From NCBI RefSeq assembly GCF_012933465.1, contig NZ_JABBND010000023.1:29506-93505 (forward strand): DNA of 64,000 bases, in the 5' to 3' direction. The DNA is from Actinomycetospora sp. TBRC 11914 (GTDB lineage: Bacteria > Actinomycetota > Actinomycetes > Mycobacteriales > Pseudonocardiaceae). The translations under genes were made by a program, and so were the position numbers. Below are positions 48,997-58,373 of this stretch, in pieces. Under the pieces are notes generated by a model that saw only the letters and a list, made by a program, of their open reading frames with translations, did not search any database and was not told where the DNA came from. The stretch's first letter is position 1. Every line of letters begins with the position of its first letter.

Positions 48997-49036
48997 GTGT
49001 GTCTGCGGGTCTCGCGGCGGCCTCGGCCACGGTGAT

Positions 49037-49090
49037 CAGGGGTACGTGGGGCAGGCGTGGCGGGCCGCTGGGGTGCCTGGTGTGCCCGTG
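49037..49090. repeat. 54-bp hairpin repeat, copy B1
   Basis: Begins CAGGGGTACGTGGGGCAGG and ends in GTGTGCCCGTG; slightly degenerate inverted termini. Preceded by GTGAT, as is B2. Confidence 0.75.
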
Positions 49091-49130
49091 GCCGGGTGGC
49101 GCGGTGGCCGGCTCCGGGTGGCCCGGTGAT

Positions 49131-49183
49131 CAGGGGTACGTGGGGCAGGTCTGGCCGACCCCGGGATGCCTGGTGTGCCCCTG
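49131..49183. repeat. 53-bp hairpin repeat, copy B2
   Basis: Begins CAGGGGTACGTGGGGCAGG and ends in GTGCCCCTG, the complement of the start except at one position. Of the 22 bases following its first base, 21 match copy A2 near 35.1 kb. Confidence 0.78.
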
Positions 49184-49260
49184 GCCGGCTCGCAGGGCCG
49201 CACGACACGGGAAGGGCCCGGCCGATCCGGCCGGGCCCTTCCGTGCTCGTGTCCTCGGTC

Positions 49261-49569
49261 TCAGCGGATGATGATGTCCCGGACGGGCGCTGCGGACCGG
49301 CGACCGCCGGCGGCGGATCGCTCGGACTCGGAGAGCCCGCCCCAGATGCCGTAGGGCTCGCCCGCGGCGAGCGCGTGGCGGCGACAGGGCTCCATGACGG
49401 GGCAGCTCTCGCACACGGCCTTGGCCCGGCGCTCACGGCTCGCCCGGGCCGGGCCGCGCTCGCCGTCGGGGTGGAAGAAGAACGCACTGTCCATGCCGCG
49501 GCACGCCGCGTGGAGCTGCCAGTCCCAGAGATCGGCGTTGGGGCCGGGGAGTCGACGGACGTCGGCCAT
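49261..49569 (-). CDS. whiB: WhiB-family iron-sulfur transcriptional regulator (WhiB3/WhiD type)
   Basis: [4Fe-4S] regulator that partners the primary sigma factor. 102 aa from ATG 49569, chosen because GGAGG lies 8 nt upstream; a GTG three codons earlier is also in frame. Cluster ligands Cys23, Cys53, Cys56 and Cys62 (CESCPVMEPC), turn motif GIWGGLSESER, and the N-terminal LPGPNADLWDWQLHAACRG typical of WhiB3/WhiD. In M. tuberculosis whiB3 also lies next to groEL1, and in Streptomyces whiD neighbours bldM. It likely acts in redox or developmental control. Confidence 0.95.
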   Translation of the reverse strand: MADVRRLPGPNADLWDWQLHAACRGMDSAFFFHPDGERGPARASRERRAKAVCESCPVMEPCRRHALAAGEPYGIWGGLSESERSAAGGRRSAAPVRDIIIR

Positions 49570-50178
49570 CTCGACCACCTCCTCGTGCTGACGGTGGTGG
49601 TACCCGCGGACCCCGGTGTGGAGTCCCCGACGTGGTTGCCCACCACGGGCTCGGGCGCACTCGGCGCGTCACCGAGCGTGCCCGCGGCCGCGCGGAGGGC
49701 GACCGTGAGCTGACCCTATGGCCGGTGGACCAGGCGGTACAAGACGTATGGATGTGAGCCGTCCCCCTGGGTAGGGCGCCGACCGAACAGTCGTCCGGAA
49801 GCGGGACGGACGCCCGGCAATCGTTGGCAGGTCGATTCCGTACGGTGACGGGACTTGCTCATACGACCACCATCCGTGATCATGCCGGGAGCAGTGAGTG
49901 GCCGGTGCTCCGTGTGGGTGGCGGAAAGCCTGCCCGAGGTGAAGGGTTCGGCGTGACCGGTCCGTTCCGAGACCGTTGTGGAGGAGGGGACCGGCATGAC
50001 GGTCGTAGGGGGACGTCCGGGCGGTCGCCCCGGGACGCGGAGCGAGGGAGCAGGCATGGCGCGGGTCGCGGATCCGACACGGGAAAACCACGGATCCGAC
50101 TCAAGGTCTGCGTCCGCGGCGCCGATGTCCAGTAGTGCCCGCCAACCGTCTGCAGGAACGCTGCAGGGAGGAGCTTCC
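49570..50178. other. Divergent control region whiB / bldM
   Basis: 609 bp without a convincing gene; frames here have lower GC3 and no resemblance to proteins. Base composition is locally less GC-rich. Notable are two direct copies of CGGATCCGAC (50069-50078, 50091-50100), each holding the palindrome CGGATCCG, 22 bp apart and 79-110 bp before bldM. The length suggests several promoters for two developmental-type regulators. Confidence 0.55.
50069..50100. promoter_or_regulatory. Paired CGGATCCGAC sites upstream of bldM
   Basis: Two identical 10-mers 22 bp apart, i.e. on the same DNA face two helical turns apart, each containing an 8-bp palindrome. A plausible activator or repressor site, possibly for BldM itself. 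Inference only. Confidence 0.35.
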
Positions 50179-50775
50179 GTGACGACGGTCCTGATCTGCG
50201 ACGACCGCCGCAGCGTGCGCGAAGGACTGACCCGCGTGATGTCGGCCGTCCCCGGCGTCCACCGCATCGACTGTGTCGCCCACGGCGACGAGCTGCTCAC
50301 CCGCTTCTCCCGCCAGAGCGTCGACGTGGTCCTCGTGGGGACCCAGCGCGCCGTGCCGACCGGGGTCGAGGCGACCCGCCGGCTCGTCGCCGCGCACCCC
50401 CAGGCGAACGTCATCGTCTTCGGTGCGCCCGACGACTCCGGGAGCATCGCCGCCGCCATCGCCGGCGGCGCGCGGGGCTACCTGCGGTGGGACGCGTCCC
50501 GGCCGGAGCTCGTCGCCGCCCTGGCCCACACGCTCGCCAGCACCTCCGTGCCCGCCCCCCGTACGCCGTCCGACTCCGGGGTCCAGCTCACCGAGCGCGA
50601 GCTGCAGGTCCTCCGGGGCATGGCGCAGGGCAAGAGCAACGGCCAGATCGGCCGGGAGCTCTACCTGTCGGAGGACACCGTGAAGACCCACGCCCGGCGG
50701 TTGTTCCGCAAGCTGGGCGTGCGCGACCGGGCGCAGGCCGTGGCACACGGCTTCCGCCGCGGCCTGGTCTCCTGA
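50179..50775 (+). CDS. bldM: BldM-like LuxR-family response regulator without phospho-acceptor Asp
   Basis: DNA-binding regulator. 198 aa from GTG 50179 behind GGGAGGAG. Receiver domain (residues 2-120) keeps the acidic pair Asp8-Asp9 (LICDDRR), but the phosphorylation site in strand 3 reads VVLVGTQ with Gly54 where Asp54 stands in Streptomyces BldM, and the usual Lys before DAS is Trp (GYLRWDAS). The C-terminal HTH is well conserved (LTERELQVLRGMAQGKSN, LYLSEDTVKTHARRLFRKLG). The whiB-bldM-sigD-guaB context matches whiD-bldM-sigD-guaB of S. coelicolor. It must signal without Asp phosphorylation. Confidence 0.88.
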   Translation: MTTVLICDDRRSVREGLTRVMSAVPGVHRIDCVAHGDELLTRFSRQSVDVVLVGTQRAVPTGVEATRRLVAAHPQANVIVFGAPDDSGSIAAAIAGGARGYLRWDASRPELVAALAHTLASTSVPAPRTPSDSGVQLTERELQVLRGMAQGKSNGQIGRELYLSEDTVKTHARRLFRKLGVRDRAQAVAHGFRRGLVS

Positions 50776-51131
50776 CCGCCCGGCCCCGCCCGGTCCGGGT
50801 GCAGCCGCTCCGCGTGGCGCGGCCGCCGGCCACCGGGCCGACCCCCTCGAGCCCGCCGTACGGGTTCGAGGACCTCACCCATCGCCATCCGGGGGCCGAC
50901 GTGGCCCCGGACGATCTGCCCACTCCAGCGATCGGAACACCGCGTGCCGTGCACCGTGCCGCGGACCGCTGGCGTGTGCCGGATCGGGCGAACCCGTACG
51001 GAGGACATGGCGCGAGCCATCTGCCTGAGCGGTACGGTGACCCCTCCGGGCCACCCACTGCGGTGGCACGGCGGACCGAGGTGGACCTCCGGGTCACACC
51101 GCCGCGCGTAACGCCGGGGCCACGGGGAGCG
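50776..51131. other. bldM-sigD intergenic region
   Basis: 356 bp with no supported gene. It contains a 13-bp inverted repeat in two distant halves (CCGTACGGGTTCG at 50856-50868, CGAACCCGTACGG at 50989-51001), a nearby imperfect hairpin, and a TACGGT -10-like hexamer at 51033-51038. Likely holds the sigD promoter(s). Confidence 0.5.
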
Positions 51132-51710
51132 ATGACGGAAGCAGGGAACGACCTCGAGAGGCTGGTGGCCGCCGCCAACGACGGCGACCGCTCTTCTCTC
51201 AATCGTGTCCTCGCGATCATCCGTCCGCTCGTCGTGCGCTACTGCCGCGCGAGGATCGGCCGGCAGGAACGGTCGTCGGTCTCGGCCGACGACGTGGCCC
51301 AGGAGGTGTGCCTCGCCGTGCTGACCGCACTGCCCGGCTACCGCGACCAGGGCCGTCCGTTCCTCGCCTTCGTCTACGGCATCGCGGCGCACAAGGTGGT
51401 CGACGCCCATCGTTCGGTGGCGCGGAACCGATCGGAACCCGTCTTCGAGCTGCCCGAAGAGCTCGATCCCCACGACGGCCCAGAGCAGCGTGCACTGAAC
51501 GGCGCGCTCTCGGTCCAAATGGGTCAATTGCTCGACACACTGCCACCCAAACAGCGGGAAATCCTGGTGCTGCGTGTCGTCGTTGGGCTCTCGGCGGAGG
51601 AGACCGCGGTAGCGGTCGAATCCACACCCGGCGCGGTCCGGGTGGCACAGCACCGCGCACTGTCGAAGCTGCGGACCGCCGTGTCCGCGATCTCGGAAGA
51701 GGTGAGTTAG
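51132..51710 (+). CDS. sigD: ECF sigma factor SigD
   Basis: Extracytoplasmic-function sigma factor. 192 aa from ATG 51132. Region 2: NRVLAIIRPLVVRYCRARIG, SADDVAQEVCLAVLTALPGY, FLAFVYGIAAHKVVDAHR. Region 4: LPPKQREILVLRVVVGLSAE, ETAVAVESTPGAVRVAQHRA. Nearly identical motifs occur in M. tuberculosis SigD, which also sits near whiB3 and guaB2. In mycobacteria SigD supports stationary-phase and ribosome-related genes. Controlled by RsdA, encoded immediately downstream. Confidence 0.95.
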   Translation: MTEAGNDLERLVAAANDGDRSSLNRVLAIIRPLVVRYCRARIGRQERSSVSADDVAQEVCLAVLTALPGYRDQGRPFLAFVYGIAAHKVVDAHRSVARNRSEPVFELPEELDPHDGPEQRALNGALSVQMGQLLDTLPPKQREILVLRVVVGLSAEETAVAVESTPGAVRVAQHRALSKLRTAVSAISEEVS

Positions 51711-52613
51711 GTGGGTGGTCACCGCGCTTTCGGTGCTGGTGACGATCTCGTCGACGGCCCGGTGGACCTCGCTGCCGTGCGCGCCGACGACGCCCTGCTC
51801 GATGCCATCGCCGGCGGGGCGGTCACCGGTGGTCTCGGACGGGACGAGGACGTCTTCGGACGCCCGGGCCAGGACGACGACCATCTCGCAGCCATCCTCG
51901 CGGCCTGGAAGGCCGACATCGAGGCCGATCCGATGCCCGAGCTCGTGTCCCTCGAGGAGGCCGCCGAGGCCGTCGAGGCCGGGCACGAGGCACGCGACCG
52001 GAGGGCGAGCCGAGCCCGGCGCCGTATGCCGTTCGCCGTAGCCGCGGCGGCCATCGCCGTAGCGCTGGCAGGCCTGACGGTCGCCGTCCACTCGGCGCAA
52101 CCGGGCGACGCGATGTTCGGCCTGACGAAGGTGTTCTTCTCGCAGCAGGCCAGCAACGCGACGAAGGCCCAGGAGGCCCGCAACACGATCGTCGCGGCCA
52201 ACAACGCGATCCGGTCCGGGGACAAGGCCACCGCGCAGTCGCTCCTCCAGAGTGCGGCCGGCCAGATCCAGGCGGCGCAGCCCGAGGACCAGCCGGCGCT
52301 GCAGCAGCAGCGCGAGGACGCGCTCAAGTCGCTGGAGCCGCAGACGCCGGCGTCGACGAGCCCGTCGTCCGCGGAGCCGACCCCCGGCAACAGCACGACC
52401 GAGGGCACCGCGCCGTCGCGGGACCGGCGACACCGGCAGCAGCCGCCGCCGCCCGCCAAGGACGGTGCCTCGCAGCAGGCTCCGGCTTCGCAGACGCCGG
52501 ACCCGGCCACCTCGCAGAGCGAGCAGAGCCGGTCGGCCGGTACGCCGGGCGACCCCGGTGCGGGCGGCAACCCTCCGCCGCCCCCGACGACGACGGTCGC
52601 ACCCTCCAACTAG
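51711..52613 (+). CDS. rsdA: Anti-sigma-D factor RsdA
   Basis: Membrane anti-sigma factor that sequesters SigD until proteolysed. 300 aa from the GTG that directly follows the sigD stop. N-terminal sigma-binding segment (VDLAAVRADDALLDAIAGG, residues about 18-36), Glu/Ala-rich helix, one TM helix at about 105-125 (FAVAAAAIAVALAGLTVAV), then an extracytoplasmic part: a helical stretch and a long Pro/Ser/Thr/Gln-rich tail (from about residue 205). The layout fits RsdA. Confidence 0.92.
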   Translation: MGGHRAFGAGDDLVDGPVDLAAVRADDALLDAIAGGAVTGGLGRDEDVFGRPGQDDDHLAAILAAWKADIEADPMPELVSLEEAAEAVEAGHEARDRRASRARRRMPFAVAAAAIAVALAGLTVAVHSAQPGDAMFGLTKVFFSQQASNATKAQEARNTIVAANNAIRSGDKATAQSLLQSAAGQIQAAQPEDQPALQQQREDALKSLEPQTPASTSPSSAEPTPGNSTTEGTAPSRDRRHRQQPPPPAKDGASQQAPASQTPDPATSQSEQSRSAGTPGDPGAGGNPPPPPTTTVAPSN

Positions 52614-54713
<2,100 letters not shown>

Positions 54714-54747
54714 CCGCGGACCCCATCGGGGCCACAGGAAGGGCACC

Positions 54748-55878
54748 ATGCGCGAGCAGGTCGAGATCGGCCGGGGCCGCAGCGCCCACCGCAGCTACAC
54801 CTTCGACGACCTCGACATCGTCCCCTCGCGGCGCACGCGGTCGTCGTCGGCGGTGTCCACCGCCTGGCAGCTCGACGCGTACCGCTTCGAGCTGCCGCTG
54901 CTCACGCACCCGACCGACGCCGTCGTCTCCCCGACCACCGCGGTGCGCGTCGGGGAGCTCGGCGGGCTCGGCGTGCTCAACGCCGAGGGGCTGTGGGCGC
55001 GCCATGCCGAGCCGGACAAGGCCCTGGCGGAGATCGCGGAGCGGGCGGGCGCCGATCCCGCCGGCGCGCTCGGCGAGCTCCAGCGCCTGCACGCGGCGCC
55101 GGTCCAGCCCGACCTGCTCACCGAGGCCCTCGAGCGGGTGCGCGGCGCCGGGGTCACCCTCGCCGCCCGCGTGAGCCCCCAGCACGCCCGGGAGCTGAGC
55201 CCGACCTTCCTCGCGGCCGGCGTCGAGATCCTCGTGGTGCAGGGCACGATCATCTCGGCCGAGCACGTGGGCGACGACGAGGGCCAGCCGCCGCTGGACC
55301 TCGAGGACTTCATCGAGTCGCTGGACATCCCCGTCGTGGCCGGCGGGGTCGGCGACTACCGCACGGCGATGCACCTGATGCGCACCGGCGCCGCCGGCGT
55401 GATCGTGGGCTACGGGCAGTCGGCCTCGACGTCGACCGACGACGTGCTCGGCATCGGGGTCCCGATGGCCACCGCGCTCGTCGACGCCGCCGCCGCCCGC
55501 CGCGACTACCTCGACGAGACCGGCGGGCGCTACGTCCACGTCATCGCCGACGGCGGGATGGCGACGTCGGGCGACATGGCCAAGGCCATCGCCTGCGGCG
55601 CCGACGCGGTGATGCTCGGCGAGCAGCTCGCGGGCGCCGACGAGGCCCCGGGCGGCGGCTGGTACTGGACGGCCGCGGCGGCCCACCCCAACCTGCCCCG
55701 CTCCGGCGTCGTGGGCGTGCCCCAGCACGGTGTGGACCTCGCCGCCGTGCTCCGGGGCCCGGCGCCGCGCGCGGACGGCACGGTCAACCTGTTCGGGGCG
55801 CTGCGCCGGGCGATGGCCAAGACCGGCTACTCCGACCTCAAGGAGTTCCAGCGGGTCGGCCTGTCGGTTCGCCGCTGA
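54748..55878 (+). CDS. guaB3: GuaB3-family IMP dehydrogenase-related protein
   Basis: 376 aa from ATG 54748 behind AGGAAGG. IMPDH/GMPR barrel fold without CBS domains: SYTFDDLDIVPSRRTRSS start, VVAGGVGDYRTAMHLMRTGA, HVIADGGMATSGDMAKAIAC, KTGYSDLKEFQRVGLSVR end. The catalytic Cys loop of IMPDH is replaced by GYGQSASTSTDD, so canonical IMPDH chemistry is not supported. Equivalent to GuaB3 (Rv3410c), which follows guaB2 in most actinobacteria. Its reaction is not settled. Confidence 0.93.
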   Translation: MREQVEIGRGRSAHRSYTFDDLDIVPSRRTRSSSAVSTAWQLDAYRFELPLLTHPTDAVVSPTTAVRVGELGGLGVLNAEGLWARHAEPDKALAEIAERAGADPAGALGELQRLHAAPVQPDLLTEALERVRGAGVTLAARVSPQHARELSPTFLAAGVEILVVQGTIISAEHVGDDEGQPPLDLEDFIESLDIPVVAGGVGDYRTAMHLMRTGAAGVIVGYGQSASTSTDDVLGIGVPMATALVDAAAARRDYLDETGGRYVHVIADGGMATSGDMAKAIACGADAVMLGEQLAGADEAPGGGWYWTAAAAHPNLPRSGVVGVPQHGVDLAAVLRGPAPRADGTVNLFGALRRAMAKTGYSDLKEFQRVGLSVRR

Positions 55879-55898
55879 GCCCGGCCCGTCCTCGATTC

Positions 55899-55921
55899 GA
55901 GCGAAGGGCACCATCGCTCGG
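55899..55921. repeat. Short repeat, copy R1
   Basis: The 23-mer made of GAGCGAAGGGCACC + ATCGCTCGG occurs here and again, identical, at 55974-55996. Lies 21 bp after guaB3. Possibly a remnant of the hairpin element seen complete downstream. Confidence 0.7.
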
Positions 55922-55973
55922 ATAGAGAGGCGAGGGGCGCCCACGGCCGGAACGCCACGCGCGCCGTCGAGAT

Positions 55974-56024
55974 GAGCGAAGGGCACCATCGCTCGGGTAG
56001 ATCGACCGAGGGTGCCCTTCGCTC
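55974..56024. terminator. 51-bp hairpin element / bidirectional terminator, copy R2
   Basis: GAGCGAAGGGCACC (55974-55987) pairs with GGTGCCCTTCGCTC (56011-56024); an inner 5-bp stem CTCGG / CCGAG extends the hairpin. It lies between convergent guaB3 and the DinB-type gene, 10 bp from the latter's stop. Its start is identical to repeat R1. Confidence 0.7.
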
Positions 56025-56033
56025 AGAACCCAC

Positions 56034-56681
56034 TCACCCGCAGCGCGCCCGCAACGTCGCCACCCCCGGCCCCGCGAGGTCGTCGCAGCAGGCCGCCCGG
56101 CCGGCCATGGCCGTCAGCAGCGCGAGGGTCGGGCCGGTGACGAGCGGGGCGTCGTCGTCCCCCGTGGTGAACGGCCCGTCGTCGGCGACGAGGCGCAGCC
56201 CGGCGGCATTGCTGCGGCTGGGCACGGCGAAGTCCCGCGAGGCGTAGAACTCCGCGACGGTCGTCGCGACCGCCACCGGCGTCGTCGTCGGGAGGCCGAG
56301 GGGACGACGGACGTCGACGCCGTGCACCACGACCTCGCCGAGCCACGCCCGCGCGTCCCCCATCGGCGCGACCGTCGAGTCGATCTTCGAGTGCAGGATG
56401 GCGAGCGTCTCCGCCGGCGTCCCGCCGAGCTGCTCGTCGAGGCGCCGGCGGTTGTGCAGCGCGAAGTCGAAGCGCGCCCCGACCGCCGAGCGGATCCAGC
56501 GCAGCCGTCCGGTGCTCGCGGTCGCGGACAGGTGGGCGACGGTCTCCTCGACGGTCCACTCGGGGCAGAGCGAGCGGGTGGCCCACTGCTGCGGGGTGAG
56601 GTCGGCGAGGTCGGCGACGAGCGCGGCCCGCTCGGCGTGGACGGCGGGCCAGGGGGCGGTGGTCACGGTGCTCATGGTCAT
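56034..56681 (-). CDS. DinB/mycothiol-maleylpyruvate-isomerase-type protein
   Basis: 215 aa from ATG 56681 (ATGs at 56675 and 56708 are alternatives). The N-terminal four-helix DinB-like domain has the metal-site pattern [17 protein letters not shown] (His), an acidic second helix region and [17 protein letters not shown] (His), as in mycothiol-dependent maleylpyruvate isomerase and related TIGR03083/TIGR03086-type proteins. Possible mycothiol S-transferase. Substrate unknown. Divergent from guaA with about 43 bp between starts. Confidence 0.82.
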   Translation of the reverse strand: MTMSTVTTAPWPAVHAERAALVADLADLTPQQWATRSLCPEWTVEETVAHLSATASTGRLRWIRSAVGARFDFALHNRRRLDEQLGGTPAETLAILHSKIDSTVAPMGDARAWLGEVVVHGVDVRRPLGLPTTTPVAVATTVAEFYASRDFAVPSRSNAAGLRLVADDGPFTTGDDDAPLVTGPTLALLTAMAGRAACCDDLAGPGVATLRARCG

Positions 56682-56724
56682 GGGACCGCCGCCGGGCGCA
56701 GGACTCATCGGGCACGATGGAGGG

Positions 56725-58284
56725 GTGACCAGCAGTGGGGAGCACCCGGTCCTCGTCGTCGACTACGGCGCGCAGTACGCCCAGCTCATCGCGCGGCGGG
56801 TCCGCGAGGCGTCCGTCTACTCCGAGGTCGTGCCGCACACGACCTCGGTGGACGACATGCTCGCCAAGGACCCGGCGGCGATCGTGCTCTCCGGCGGCCC
56901 CGCGTCGGTGTACGAGGAGGGCGCCCCGAGCATCGACCCGGCGCTCTTCGAGACCGGCGTGCCGGTGTTCGGCATCTGCTACGGCTTCCAGCTGATGGCC
57001 TCCGCGCTGGGCGGCACCGTCGCGCACACCGGGGACCGGGAGTACGGCCGCACCGACCTGCACGTCACCGACCCGGGGCGCCTGCACGGCGACCTGCCGG
57101 CCGAGCACCCGGTGTGGATGAGCCACGGCGACGGCGTCACCGAGCCACCGGCCGGGTTCACGACGACGGCCTCGTCGTCCGCGGCGCCCGTGGCCGCGTT
57201 CGAGGACGTCGACCGGCGGCTGGCCGGGGTGCAGTACCACCCCGAGGTCGGGCACTCCCCGCACGGCCAGCTCGTCCTCGAGCGGTTCCTGCGCGACGTC
57301 GCCGGCATCACCGCCGACTGGACGCCCGCCAACATCGTCGACGAGACGGTCGAGGCGATCCGGGCGCAGGTCGGCCCCGAGGGGCGGGCGATCTGCGGCC
57401 TGTCCGGCGGGGTGGACTCGGCGGTCGCGGCGGCGCTCGTGCAGCGGGCGATCGGGGACCGGCTCACCTGCGTGTTCGTCGATCACGGGCTGCTGCGTGA
57501 GGGCGAGCGCGGCCAGGTGGAGCGGGACTTCGTGGCCGCGACCGGGGTCGACCTGGTGACCGTCGACGCCGCCGGGATCTTCCTGCGGGAGCTCGCCGAC
57601 GTCGTCGACCCCGAGGAGAAGCGCAAGATCATCGGCCGGGAGTTCATCCGGTCCTTCGAGGGCGCGGCCCGCGACATCGCCAGCGGCGAGGGCGTCGAGT
57701 TCCTCGTCCAGGGCACCCTCTACCCGGACGTCGTCGAGTCCGGCGGCGGCTCGGGCTCGGCGAACATCAAGTCCCACCACAACGTCGGCGGGCTCCCCGA
57801 GGACCTGCAGTTCTCGCTGGTCGAGCCGCTGCGCTCGCTGTTCAAGGACGAGGTCCGCGCGGTCGGCACCGAGCTGGGCCTGCCGGAGTCGATCGTGGCG
57901 CGCCAGCCCTTCCCCGGGCCCGGGCTCGCCATCCGGATCATCGGGGCGGTCGACGGCGACCGGCTGGCCACGCTGCGCCGCGCCGACGCCATCGCCCGCG
58001 AGGAGCTCTCCGCCGCCGGGCTCGACCGCACCATCTGGCAGTGCCCCGTGGTGCTGCTCGCCGACGTCCGGTCGGTCGGGGTGCAGGGCGACGGCCGCAC
58101 CTACGGTCACCCGGTGGTCCTGCGGCCCGTGTCCAGCGAGGACGCCATGACCGCCGACTGGACCCGCGTCCCGTACGAGACCCTCGAGCGCATCTCCACG
58201 CGCATCACCAACGAGTGCGCCGAGATCAACCGCGTGGTGCTGGACGTGACGAGCAAGCCGCCGGGGACCATCGAATGGGAGTGA
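56725..58284 (+). CDS. guaA: GMP synthase (glutamine-hydrolysing)
   Basis: Amidates XMP to GMP. 519 aa from GTG 56725. GATase class I domain with Cys85 (GICYGFQLM) and HPEV; ATP-pyrophosphatase domain with [19 protein letters not shown]-terminal dimerisation domain ([54 protein letters not shown]). A CACGAT hexamer ending 6 nt before GTG and the lack of a well-spaced ribosome binding site suggest a leaderless mRNA. guaB, guaB3 and guaA together form a local GMP-synthesis cluster. Confidence 0.98.
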   Translation: MTSSGEHPVLVVDYGAQYAQLIARRVREASVYSEVVPHTTSVDDMLAKDPAAIVLSGGPASVYEEGAPSIDPALFETGVPVFGICYGFQLMASALGGTVAHTGDREYGRTDLHVTDPGRLHGDLPAEHPVWMSHGDGVTEPPAGFTTTASSSAAPVAAFEDVDRRLAGVQYHPEVGHSPHGQLVLERFLRDVAGITADWTPANIVDETVEAIRAQVGPEGRAICGLSGGVDSAVAAALVQRAIGDRLTCVFVDHGLLREGERGQVERDFVAATGVDLVTVDAAGIFLRELADVVDPEEKRKIIGREFIRSFEGAARDIASGEGVEFLVQGTLYPDVVESGGGSGSANIKSHHNVGGLPEDLQFSLVEPLRSLFKDEVRAVGTELGLPESIVARQPFPGPGLAIRIIGAVDGDRLATLRRADAIAREELSAAGLDRTIWQCPVVLLADVRSVGVQGDGRTYGHPVVLRPVSSEDAMTADWTRVPYETLERISTRITNECAEINRVVLDVTSKPPGTIEWE

Positions 58285-58373
58285 CGACGCAGCGAGGCTG
58301 ATGTCGCCCCGTCGCTCGGCGACCACTCCGTAGTCGATCGGGTACTGCTCGCGTTGGTGCTGGACACGGGCCG

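Larger units (their letters stand above)
48944..49260. other. groEL-whiB intergenic region
   Basis: 317 bp between convergent genes. It contains a strong terminator hairpin and two copies of the approximately 54-bp repeat with a 94-bp period. No gene is supported: the frames across it are broken repeats of Gly/Trp/Pro/Arg. Confidence 0.7.

Noticed and set aside
48909..49271. Open frame running from the groEL 3' end across the intergenic repeats
   Set aside because: It mostly translates the terminator and the two 54-bp repeat copies; no conserved features.
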